A stretch of 9,335 bases of DNA from Candidatus Coatesiibacteriota bacterium (GCA_014728185.1 WJMB01000401.1:1-9335), one strand, 5' to 3'; counted from the stretch's first letter, positions 1-5,714 are shown. Notes: generated by a model from the sequence alone, not told the origin. Translations and numbers: made by a program.

Positions 1-379
1 ACGACATTAACCCCGATACTACAATGCGCGGTCTTGCTGGTTGGTAATGAGGCGGTTATGCGTCGAGTGGCAATCGGGGGGAGTAAACTGCAAGCTGCTA
101 TGCGGATAGGTTGTCTGTCGAACCCGCCCCTGGTAACCGCCACTCTTAGATTGCTGATATGTGACAGGAGCATCTATTTCAAAACGCGTTTTATCAGCAG
201 GTTATAATTATAACCCGGTCCGACCACGGTATACGATCCCTCAGTTGAATCGAGAACACGCTGGGTGCGCGGGGAGGACCGGCGTGGGTAAGCGGGCCTG
301 TGTGGACGAAGATCCAGGTTACAGTGGTCGATACGGGCCTTGATCGCCGCCGGGCGGTTTCGGAGGATGAGGGGGCCGC
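1..379. other. Non-coding left edge, no supported gene
   Basis: No reading frame here looks like a protein. The short frames on either strand have no recognisable motif, no good ribosome binding site and no matching composition. The stretch lies downstream of the secreted-protein gene that ends at 380 on the minus strand. I see no clear hairpin plus U-run terminator for that gene; only a short GC-rich CCGCC/GGCGG pairing occurs near 345-355. The notable content is a pair of AT-rich palindromes at 181-215, listed separately. No tRNA cloverleaf was found by eye. Confidence 0.6.
181..215. repeat. Two adjacent AT-rich perfect palindromes
   Basis: Positions 181-192 read AAAACGCGTTTT, and positions 200-215 read GGTTATAATTATAACC. 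Both are perfect self-complementary palindromes, 7 bases apart. The second contains TATAAT on both strands (203-208 forward, 212-207 reverse), so it could be a bidirectional -10 region. No good -35 box lies at 16-18 bases on either side and no gene begins close by. A dimeric regulator operator is the other obvious reading. The palindromes are seen directly; the function is inference. Confidence 0.45.
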
Positions 380-1012
380 TCAGGGCAGCATCGCCAGCTC
401 GGCCTTGCAACCCGCCGGCGGATCCTCGCGCAGGCTCTCGAACAGCTCGTCCAATCCCGCGGGCTCTTCGGTGCCGACGGATACGACCAGATAGAGCTCG
501 AAGACCCGGGTGGTCACGACGCCGTCGTCGGGTTCCCGGTCGAAGAAGCCGCCAACGTCGAAGACCAGCAGATCGTCGTCGAACTCGCCGCCGGGGATGA
601 CCACGTCGTATTCGTGACCGGTGATCTCGATGAACTCGGCCTCGAGGCCGGGGTGATGAAGCTCGAAGACGACCTCGTCGCCGACCCAGAAGTCTCCGGA
701 GACGCCGTAGCGGACGCTGAGCTGGTAGTCGGTTGCGGGGTCGGGCTCGAAGGCCCGGGGCAGCTCGAGCTCGATCAGAGATCCCGCCGAGACCGGGGCC
801 AGCACCAGGGGCAGGATGAAGCCGGCGGCGTCCTCGGGGTTGGCTTGGTTGAGCTGGACGTCGTAGATGATGATCTCTTCGCGGTACTGCTCGAGGGCGG
901 CGGTGTAGTAGTCGTTCTCGAGAGCGGTCCAGGTGTCGGGCGGGGCGATGTCGGCGGCGGTGCTCAGCGCCAGCACGAGGATCAGCAGAGGAAGCGTCGT
1001 TCGGATGCCCAT
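380..1012 (-). CDS. Secreted protein of unknown function, paralogue of its upstream neighbour
   Basis: A 210-residue protein that I do not recognise. Residues 1-20 form a Sec signal peptide: an arginine at 4, a hydrophobic core LPLLILVLAL, and a cleavage site near STAA (17-20). There is no lipobox cysteine. The mature part is acidic and rich in beta-type sequence. It has one cysteine (202) and no predicted membrane segment. Residues 64-85 (GFILPLV ... ELELP) match GFVIPLV ... SISLP in the protein encoded just upstream. A later hydrophobic strand, FELYLVVSVG (171-180), matches FIALGVL there. The two are probably tandem duplicates. The start at 1012 is supported by GGGAG five bases before the ATG, and the gene lies 25 bases after the stop of its neighbour, so they are likely co-transcribed. 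An extracytoplasmic location is well supported; the function is unknown. Confidence 0.82.
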   Translation of the reverse strand: MGIRTTLPLLILVLALSTAADIAPPDTWTALENDYYTAALEQYREEIIIYDVQLNQANPEDAAGFILPLVLAPVSAGSLIELELPRAFEPDPATDYQLSVRYGVSGDFWVGDEVVFELHHPGLEAEFIEITGHEYDVVIPGGEFDDDLLVFDVGGFFDREPDDGVVTTRVFELYLVVSVGTEEPAGLDELFESLREDPPAGCKAELAMLP

Positions 1013-1037
1013 TGCATCTCCCTTGCGTTTGAGGCGA

Positions 1038-1745
1038 TTATCCGCCCGTGGTTACGCCGAACTCCAGGCCTAGCTCGTCGATCAACTCGAGGGGATAGCC
1101 CGAGTTGCCCGTCAGGACACCCAGGGCGATGAAAAGCGGTTGCCCGGGCTCGGTCTCGAAATCGGCGAACTCGAACAGCAGGCTCAGGCCGTCCTCGAGA
1201 TCGGCGGCCAGGATCGGCTCGCTATGGTGCATCGCCGTCACCAGTCCGCCGTAGCTGATCAGCTCGCCGGTGCCCCGACGCACCACCAGCTCGCAGGTCG
1301 TCTCCGGTTCGCCGATGTAGTAGTAGAGTTCGAGACCCCAACCGGCGTCGGCGTCGGCCTCGGCGAACCAGGGCATCGGCGGCAGCGAGATGGAGACCGC
1401 CATGGTGCCGACGGGCTGCTCGACCACCAGGGGAATCACGAAACCCTCGGCGGGGTCCTCGGCGAAGTAAGCGCCCTCCTTGATCTCGCGCACCCAGAAG
1501 AAGCTGTCGCCGACGGCCGGGCCGTTGACGATCGGCTCCTCGACGCGGGCCGCCTCGCCGTAGATCCATTCGTTGTCGATGGTGGTCTGCGTTTCGACCG
1601 CCGGCTCGACGGCGCTGTCGATGACCTTGTCCTCGGGATCGACGGGCCGCTCCGGGCACAAGGGGTCACCGGCGAGATTGGCGAGGGCCGCTGACACGAA
1701 GGCGACCAGCAGAACGACCGCCAGCGACGGGATCGAGCGCATCAT
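1038..1745 (-). CDS. Secreted protein of unknown function, first of a tandem pair
   Basis: A 235-residue protein with an N-terminal signal peptide (RSIPSLAVVLLVAFVSAALA, cleavage after ALA at about residue 22) and no lipobox. I do not recognise the family. Three ATG codons in a row (1748, 1745, 1742) follow AAAGGA. The second and third give spacings of 6 and 9 bases, so I chose 1745. An in-frame upstream ATG at 1778 would add ten polar residues before the signal peptide and is less likely. The mature protein has two cysteines (30 and 151), many acidic residues, a GFVIPLV strand at 101-107 and a C-terminal FIALGVL strand at 205-211. Both strands have counterparts in the next gene, 25 bases downstream. 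A sigma-54-like promoter about 200 bases upstream could drive the pair. A cell-surface or periplasmic role is an inference from the signal peptide only. Confidence 0.82.
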   Translation of the reverse strand: MMRSIPSLAVVLLVAFVSAALANLAGDPLCPERPVDPEDKVIDSAVEPAVETQTTIDNEWIYGEAARVEEPIVNGPAVGDSFFWVREIKEGAYFAEDPAEGFVIPLVVEQPVGTMAVSISLPPMPWFAEADADAGWGLELYYYIGEPETTCELVVRRGTGELISYGGLVTAMHHSEPILAADLEDGLSLLFEFADFETEPGQPLFIALGVLTGNSGYPLELIDELGLEFGVTTGG

Positions 1746-1767
1746 CATTTGTCCTTTGCATGCCTCC

Positions 1768-1783
1768 CCGCCGGACAAGGCGG
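1768..1783. repeat. Short hairpin in the leader of the secreted-protein gene
   Basis: CCGCC (1768-1772) can pair with GGCGG (1779-1783) across a six-base loop, some 20 bases upstream of the start of the secreted-protein gene and just before its AAAGGA ribosome binding site. It may affect translation initiation, but a five-base GC stem is common in a genome of this composition. Confidence 0.25.
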
Positions 1784-1897
1784 AGCGGAGGAACTGGAAA
1801 TGTCCGGATCAGGTGCTTGAGACCGCCAATGGCCTCCCGAGACCTTTGCCATCCCGTCGATCGCCCCCTGAACACTCTCACTGTAATGCGCGAGGCT

Positions 1898-1914
1898 TTG
1901 GCACGTTTCTTGCG
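1898..1914 (+). promoter_or_regulatory. Sigma-54-like -24/-12 promoter, forward-facing
   Basis: TTGGCACG-TTTC-TTGC at 1898-1913 matches the sigma-54 consensus, with GG at 1900-1901 and GC at 1912-1913 correctly spaced. Initiation near 1925 would run into the 3' end of rnfE as antisense, since no forward gene follows. It may exist only because it is the mirror copy of the better-placed reverse site, so I am less sure of it. Confidence 0.3.
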
Positions 1915-1955
1915 GAGTGGCGCCCGGGTTCGTGCATCGGGTCTCCCCGCCCTGC

Positions 1956-1972
1956 TGCAAGAAACGTGCCAA
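1956..1972 (-). promoter_or_regulatory. Sigma-54-like -24/-12 promoter for the secreted-protein pair
   Basis: On the minus strand this reads TTGGCACG-TTTC-TTGC-A, a near-perfect match to the sigma-54 consensus TGGCACG-N4-TTGC(A/T). GG lies at 1970-1969 and GC at 1958-1957. Transcription would start near 1945 and run towards the secreted-protein gene that begins at 1745, leaving a leader of about 200 bases. Sigma-54 promoters need an enhancer-binding ATPase bound upstream; the outer repeat arm at 2007-2024 is in a suitable place for one. The motif match is seen directly; activity is inferred. Confidence 0.5.
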
Positions 1973-2030
1973 AGCCGGCTTGGGGCGGCTTGTTTTCATT
2001 TGATTCGGCAAAGGTCTCGGGCGGAACGCG

Positions 2031-2678
2031 CTACGCCGCTGTAGCGGCGCGGCGCTTCTTCTCGACTTTGCGCTTGGCTTGGCGGTCCTGGATGGTGCGG
2101 ATCACCCAGATGTAGGACCCCAGCATGAAGAAGGCCCCCGGCGCCATCACCATGATCACCCAGGGTTCGAAGCCGGGGCCGAAGACCCGCAGTCCGGCGA
2201 TGGTGCCGAAGCCCAGCAGCTCGCGGAAGACGGCGATGATCAGCAGGCTCATGGCGTAGCCCAGGCCGACGCCGGCGGCGTCGAGCACGCTGGGCAGGGG
2301 CTTGTTGTTGCTGGCGTAGGCTTCGGCGCGGCCCATGATGATGCAGTTGGTGATGATCAGCCCGACGTAGGGTCCCATGGCCTTGGCGATGGTGGGCACC
2401 CAGGCCTTGAGGGCGATATCGACCATGATGACGAAGGCGGCGATGAAAAGGGTGTAGACGGCCATGCGCACGCGTTTGCCGGTGATCTTGCGCACCAGGC
2501 TGACGATCAGCGAGCTGGCGGTGATGACGAAGACGACGGCGCCGCACATCGCCAGGGTGTTGACCACCTGGTTGGTGACGGCCAGGGTGGAGCAGATGCC
2601 CAGGATCATGCGGAAGATGGGGTTGTCCTCCCAGAGCCCCTTGAGGAAGGTCTTCCAGTGCTCGCCGGTTTTGGGCAT
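2031..2678 (-). CDS. rnfE: RnfE, membrane subunit of the Rnf ion-translocating electron transport complex
   Basis: A 215-residue integral membrane protein of the RnfE/NqrD family, about the usual length. The N-terminal block WEDNPIFRMILGICSTLAVTN and the block TNCIIMGRAEAY (110-121) are family signatures. Cysteines 29 and 112 sit where RnfE/NqrD proteins supply two ligands of the intramembrane [2Fe-2S] site shared with RnfA/NqrE. There are about six hydrophobic helices, and the tail is basic and cytoplasmic-looking (190-215). The complex moves electrons between reduced ferredoxin and NAD and couples this to Na+ or H+ transport. AGGAG lies six bases before the ATG, and the gene starts three bases after the rnfG stop. 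Its usual partner rnfA does not follow; a non-coding repeat element does. RnfE and NqrD are close homologues; the Rnf call rests on the short, RnfD-like length of the neighbouring subunit. Confidence 0.93.
   Translation of the reverse strand: MPKTGEHWKTFLKGLWEDNPIFRMILGICSTLAVTNQVVNTLAMCGAVVFVITASSLIVSLVRKITGKRVRMAVYTLFIAAFVIMVDIALKAWVPTIAKAMGPYVGLIITNCIIMGRAEAYASNNKPLPSVLDAAGVGLGYAMSLLIIAVFRELLGFGTIAGLRVFGPGFEPWVIMVMAPGAFFMLGSYIWVIRTIQDRQAKRKVEKKRRAATAA
2034..2049. terminator. GC-rich hairpin at the 3' end of rnfE
   Basis: CGCCGCT (2034-2040) and AGCGGCG (2043-2049) form a perfect seven-base stem with a two-base loop, ending at the rnfE stop codon. No run of U follows on the minus strand. 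It is therefore a weak candidate for a terminator or 3'-end stabilising hairpin, and it overlaps coding sequence. Confidence 0.25.
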
Positions 2679-2681
2679 GGG

Positions 2682-3311
2682 TTACTCCTGCGCGGTGGTC
2701 GGAAAGGTCGCCAGGCCCTCGTTGAGTATCACCTGTACGGCCTTCGAGGTCTGGGTGGCCCCGCTGATGGCGTTGATCTCGTTGGGGGCGTCCGGAGTCT
2801 CGTAGGCCACGATGCCCACGTACTCCGGCGGCGCGCCGAGCTCGAGACCGGCGAATTTTTCCAGGAACTCCGGCTCGGTGATCCGTCCGCCCAGACCCGG
2901 CGTCTCGCCTTGCTCGACGACGGCCAGGCCGTGGATGCTCCCGCCGTCGGGGGTCAGGGCCACCAGGAGGCGGATCTCGCTCCAGAGGCCCGAGCCGCTG
3001 ATCTCGAGGGCCTCGGCGATGAGTTCCTCACGGCGCTCGCTCGAATAGGCCCGGTAGAGGGTGCGGCCGTCGTCGTGGGGGACCTCCTCGATGCGGGCGT
3101 AGAGGCGGTCGATTTCGCCGTCGTCGGGCTCGGCGCCGTGGTCGACAAGGCCGCAGGCCTCGAGGACCCGCACCTGAAACAGCCGGGCCTTCTGTTGCTC
3201 GATGATCGGCTCGGTAACGGCGTAGAGCGCGGAGAGGGCCGCGGTGACCACCAGGGAGGCGATCACCAGAAAGCCGACCATGAACAGGCGGTTGTCCTTA
3301 TCGAAGGGCAT
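2682..3311 (-). CDS. rnfG: RnfG, periplasm-facing covalent-FMN subunit of the Rnf complex
   Basis: A 209-residue protein of the RnfG/NqrC family, of normal length. Residues 9-31 form the single N-terminal membrane helix that anchors an FMN-binding domain outside the membrane. The flavinylation motif is SGATQTSKAV (183-192); threonine 186 is the expected phosphoester attachment residue for FMN. The ETPGLGGRI block (136-144) is also typical of FMN-binding domains. It passes electrons within the Rnf complex between the membrane and RnfD/RnfE. The ATG overlaps the stop of the preceding cassette gene (TGATG). The nearest purine-rich ribosome site, AGGA about 12 bases before the ATG, lies inside that cassette gene, so translation of rnfG is probably coupled to it. 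It is three bases from rnfE. An ApbE-type flavin transferase would be needed but is not in the window. Confidence 0.93.
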   Translation of the reverse strand: MPFDKDNRLFMVGFLVIASLVVTAALSALYAVTEPIIEQQKARLFQVRVLEACGLVDHGAEPDDGEIDRLYARIEEVPHDDGRTLYRAYSSERREELIAEALEISGSGLWSEIRLLVALTPDGGSIHGLAVVEQGETPGLGGRITEPEFLEKFAGLELGAPPEYVGIVAYETPDAPNEINAISGATQTSKAVQVILNEGLATFPTTAQE

Positions 3312-3715
3312 CAGTCGTCGATCCTGTCCAGATTGTACCAGTAGAGGGAATGGCCGCCGGTGTCGTAGATAAAGAAGCGGCGTCTCAGGTCTTTATCGGT
3401 GTAATGAGCAGCGTGTCTACTATGAACGGCCTCGGCGGCTTTGAAGGCATTGTCTTCGGGGGAGATCAGGTAGATGTCGGTAAACGACATAATATCAAGG
3501 CCCTCGATTGCACTGAATACTGGCCTGATTGCCTCATAGGCAGCCTTAGGACCGAATTCATCATACAGTGAGGTGGCTATGTGAAACTCCCAGCGTTCGT
3601 AGAGGCCAAAGAAGGACCAGTAGACGGCCGTGATACGTAAGCCACTTTCTTTCATGGCCTTAGCAATACGCCAGCCATCCTCAAGGTAAACGTTTACCAG
3701 CGTGCTTTGAGCCAT
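3311..3715 (-). CDS. Small cassette protein, paralogue of the gene before it
   Basis: A 134-residue soluble protein of a family I cannot name. It aligns without gaps over its first 90 residues with the product of the gene just upstream, about one-third identical. The shared core is WS(F/Y)(F/Y)GLYERW(E/D)F at 33-44, followed by DE-x-G (52-55) and S-x-TDI-x-LI (77-84). The C-terminal third, residues 90-134, has diverged. I see no catalytic signature, membrane segment or signal peptide. An upstream in-frame ATG at 3763 would give 150 residues, but the homology with its paralogue begins at the ATG at 3715, which has AGG about nine bases upstream. Its stop overlaps the rnfG start. Composition is closer to the host than the HEPN gene (34 of 60 bases are G or C at 3421-3480). 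It may be the partner or antitoxin of the HEPN protein, but that is inference from position alone. Confidence 0.8.
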   Translation of the reverse strand: MAQSTLVNVYLEDGWRIAKAMKESGLRITAVYWSFFGLYERWEFHIATSLYDEFGPKAAYEAIRPVFSAIEGLDIMSFTDIYLISPEDNAFKAAEAVHSRHAAHYTDKDLRRRFFIYDTGGHSLYWYNLDRIDD

Positions 3716-3797
3716 TGGAAACCTACACAAAGTTTTAATCTTAACAATATATTTGATAAACACGCGCTGGTAGTCACAAGAATTATGCTAGTTCACT
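3716..3797 (-). other. AT-rich spacer between the two cassette paralogues
   Basis: This is the only real gap inside the rnf-cassette block. It is strongly AT-rich around 3733-3761, and the leading end holds part of a hairpin. It could hold an internal promoter for the last paralogue and rnfG/rnfE, but no box pair is convincing. It also reads as an in-frame extension of the downstream gene from the ATG at 3763, which I judged not to be used. Confidence 0.35.
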
Positions 3798-3812
3798 CTA
3801 GCGAATAGAGTG
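3794..3812. terminator. Hairpin across the stop codon of the middle cassette gene
   Basis: CACTCTA (3794-3800) pairs perfectly with TAGAGTG (3806-3812) around a five-base loop, and includes the TAG stop of the middle cassette gene. No U-run follows on the minus strand, so it is more likely an attenuating or processing hairpin than a strong terminator. Confidence 0.35.
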
Positions 3813-4205
3813 TTCCTTAACCACTTCAAGATTGTACACGTAGTACTGGTAATCGGGACCGGAGATCGGAATGCACTCCTTGGGCGTATTCAGGCTCTGC
3901 TGATGGTTTTTTTCCGCGTTCAGATAGAGCTTGTAGTAGTTTTCCTTTATTCCGATAAGCCGGATATCGGTTAACGAAAGGAGCTCGATTTCATTGTTTT
4001 CACTAATTGCATCGCCAATTACACTGTATGTTGTGTTTAGTCCCTTCTCGTCGACCCAGGGAGAGACGATGTAGAAATCCCAACGTTCGTATAGGCCGTA
4101 ATAAGACCAGAAGGCGGCCTTGACGGGGATACCGACGTCGATAAGTGCTCGGATGATCACCGCTCCTTCAACCCGGTATTCTTTTACCAATATGTTTTCA
4201 ACCAT
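3798..4205 (-). CDS. Small cassette protein of unrecognised family, next to the HEPN gene
   Basis: A 135-residue soluble protein with the core AAFWSYYGLYERWDFYIVSP (30-49), DEKG (52-55) and SLTDIRLI (77-84). All of these are shared with its downstream paralogue. The pattern suggests a small alpha/beta fold whose tryptophan- and tyrosine-rich face is conserved. I recognise no nucleotidyltransferase, nuclease or DNA-binding motif. The start at 4205 is supported by GGAG eight bases upstream, and the gene overlaps the end of the HEPN gene by 22 bases, which implies co-translation. Composition is low for this genome (24 of 60 bases are G or C at 3961-4020). It is a candidate partner of the HEPN protein, but its function is unknown. 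Confidence 0.8.
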   Translation of the reverse strand: MVENILVKEYRVEGAVIIRALIDVGIPVKAAFWSYYGLYERWDFYIVSPWVDEKGLNTTYSVIGDAISENNEIELLSLTDIRLIGIKENYYKLYLNAEKNHQQSLNTPKECIPISGPDYQYYVYNLEVVKEHSIR

Positions 4206-4588
4206 GCTAGAACTCCATCGCTGGGATGTTTAACCGCTACGAAAAGTTGTTCAGTTTCTTTCCTGCTGACTGTGGGTTTATAACGCGCTTCAGAGTTCCA
4301 CATGTTTACCGTCGCTAAAAAAGTTCTTGTTTGTTTATTAGCTTTATCTTTCAGACCCGCTGTTTTGATCAAGGTAGGAATATCGTGGGACCAACTCTTT
4401 TCTACCCTTTTCTTGTTAGGAAATTCATGTCGGCGAGTCTGCTTTGCAATTATCGCCTTCAAGGCATATTCAATTACATATCCCATCAGATAATAAGCTC
4501 CTGCATATCTACAGGCATCGAATAGTGTTTGAGCATCTCGAAGCCGCTCTAATGCCATCTTCTTGAAATCACTGCACATCAATTTCAT
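4184..4588 (-). CDS. HEPN-domain protein at the head of a cassette inside the rnf operon
   Basis: A 134-residue all-helical protein with the architecture of HEPN-domain proteins: an N-terminal helix ALERLRDAQTLFDACRYAGA (12-31), the helix YYLMGYVIEYALKAII (32-47), the SHDIPTLIKTAGL segment (67-79), and a W-x5-RY block (97-103). Many HEPN proteins are ribonucleases that act in toxin-antitoxin, abortive-infection or CRISPR systems, with an R-x4-6-H active site. Here R61 and H68 formally give R-x6-H, but the first spacer residue is not the usual polar one, so catalysis is uncertain. No MNT nucleotidyltransferase antitoxin is adjacent. It is AT-rich (21 of 60 bases are G or C at 4321-4380), unlike rnfD beside it, which suggests acquisition by transfer. 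It starts eight bases after the rnfD stop; the AAAGGGG ribosome site overlaps the end of rnfD. Confidence 0.8.
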   Translation of the reverse strand: MKLMCSDFKKMALERLRDAQTLFDACRYAGAYYLMGYVIEYALKAIIAKQTRRHEFPNKKRVEKSWSHDIPTLIKTAGLKDKANKQTRTFLATVNMWNSEARYKPTVSRKETEQLFVAVKHPSDGVLAWLKTYW

Positions 4589-4596
4589 GATGTCAG

Positions 4597-5613
4597 TTAC
4601 CCCTTTCTTTTCTTCCTCCGGGCTTTGATCAGGCCGTCCACCAGCGGGGTGAAGGTGTTGGCCAACAGGATCGCGAAGAGCACCCCGCCGGCGAAGCTGG
4701 ACAATCCGCGAATGACGACCACCATCACGCCGATGAAGGCGCCCATGATCCAGCGGCCCTGATTGGTGGAGGGCGAGCTGACCGGGTCGGTGGCGAAGAA
4801 GAAGGCTCCGAAGAGCAAGCCGCCGCCGGCCAGGGTGTAGGGAATCCCGGGAAAGAGGCCGGGATCGACGGCGTGAAGGATCAAGGAGGCCGCGGCGGCG
4901 CCGGTCAGGACGGCCAGAGGGGTGCGCCAGTTGATCACCTTGCGCAGCAGAAGGTAGATGCCGAGGAGGAGCAGCAGCAGGGCGGCGGTCTCACCGATGG
5001 CCCCGGAGACGCGCCCCAGCAGTATGTCGAGCAGGTCGGCCTCGACGCCGGAGCCCTTGAAGGAGGCCAGGGGGGTGGCGGTGGTCACGGCGTCGGGGTT
5101 GGCGGCGAGGGGGCTCCAGTGGAGCAGGCCGCCGGCTCCGCCCCAGAAGGGCATCCACCAGTAACCGGCGAAGGCGGTGGGGAAGCTGATCGTCACGAAG
5201 GCCCGCCCGACCAGGGCCGGGTTGAAGACGTTGCGGCCGAAGCCGCCGAAGGCCTCCTTGCCGAAGAGCTGGCCGATGAAGACGGCGATGACGGGCAACC
5301 AGAGGGGGACGTGGGCCGGCAAGGAGAGGCCGACCAGCCAGGCCGTGATCCAGTAGGTGGCGTCCATGGGCTTGCGCCGGATCAGGGCGAATCCGGCGGC
5401 GACCAGCCAGCCCGTCAGGTGGCACAGTGCAACCAGCACCAGGGAGCGCCAACCGAAGAGGTACACGCCGCCGACCAACAGCGGAATAAAGGCCCAGAGG
5501 AACTTGCGGTGCAGGGGCAGGAAACGGGCGGGGCCGCTCCAGAAGGGCAGGAAGTGCAAGGCTTTGCGGGCGTGCTCGGCCGGGCTCGGTCGGGGCTTGT
5601 CGGTCGGGGCCAT
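4597..5613 (-). CDS. rnfD: RnfD, covalent-FMN membrane subunit of the Rnf complex
   Basis: A 338-residue polytopic membrane protein of the RnfD/NqrB family, with about nine or ten hydrophobic segments. Family blocks are present: GGFGRNVFNPALVGRAFV (123-140), the flavinylation block AVTTATPLASF (175-185), with threonine 180 as the expected FMN attachment residue, and ATDPVSSPSTNQGRW (274-288). The length fits RnfD rather than the longer NqrB. The protein helps form the ion-translocating core. I chose the ATG at 5613 because GAGG lies six bases before it and the family similarity begins just after. An in-frame ATG at 5694 would add a non-homologous stretch across the likely promoter. rnfC, normally just upstream, is absent; a histidine kinase gene lies there instead. 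The HEPN gene follows after eight bases. Confidence 0.93.
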   Translation of the reverse strand: MAPTDKPRPSPAEHARKALHFLPFWSGPARFLPLHRKFLWAFIPLLVGGVYLFGWRSLVLVALCHLTGWLVAAGFALIRRKPMDATYWITAWLVGLSLPAHVPLWLPVIAVFIGQLFGKEAFGGFGRNVFNPALVGRAFVTISFPTAFAGYWWMPFWGGAGGLLHWSPLAANPDAVTTATPLASFKGSGVEADLLDILLGRVSGAIGETAALLLLLLGIYLLLRKVINWRTPLAVLTGAAAASLILHAVDPGLFPGIPYTLAGGGLLFGAFFFATDPVSSPSTNQGRWIMGAFIGVMVVVIRGLSSFAGGVLFAILLANTFTPLVDGLIKARRKKRKG

Positions 5614-5678
5614 CGGCATCCTCGGTATCCCTCGGCTGATTGTCGCGCCGCTGCGGTTCACGGCGGAGAAAAGTCCCA

Positions 5679-5714
5679 CGCCGGTATTATACAAGGCCGG
5701 ACGGGTTCCAGGCC
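5679..5714 (-). promoter_or_regulatory. Candidate promoter for the rnfD operon
   Basis: A perfect TATAAT box lies on the minus strand at 5691-5686, preceded directly by TG. The expected -35 position (about 5709-5714) reads GGCCTG, a poor match, so an activator may be needed. Initiation near 5680 would give a leader of about 66 bases to the rnfD start. Confidence 0.4.

Larger units (their letters stand above)
1833..2024. repeat. Nested inverted-repeat element between rnfE and the secreted-protein genes
   Basis: Two inverted repeats lie one inside the other. The outer arms are 1833-1850 and 2007-2024. Their 15-base core, CCCGAGACCTTTGCC / GGCAAAGGTCTCGGG (1836-1850 and 2007-2021), is perfect, and 17 of 18 positions pair over the full arms. 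The inner arms are 1894-1913 (GGCTTTGGCACGTTTCTTGC) and 1957-1976, a perfect 20-base match around a 43-base loop. The spacers between inner and outer arms differ in length (43 and 30 bases) and are not clearly complementary. No flanking target duplication is visible. The element occupies most of the non-coding spacer 1778-2030. It could be a regulatory array, a terminator for the rnf operon, or a small miniature transposable element. Confidence 0.7.

Noticed and set aside
2079..3344. Long forward open frame of 421 codons opposite rnfE and rnfG
   Set aside because: Its translation is a G/D/Q/H/A-rich string typical of the antisense of GC-rich coding DNA, and the opposite strand holds two clearly recognisable genes.
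3716..3763. Upstream ATG giving a 150-residue version of the last cassette protein
   Set aside because: Homology with its paralogue begins at the ATG at 3715, and the extra 16 residues are encoded by AT-rich spacer.
3311..4588. Reading the cassette as a classic HEPN-MNT toxin-antitoxin pair
   Set aside because: Neither small protein has the GS-x-D-x-D type nucleotidyltransferase motif of MNT proteins.
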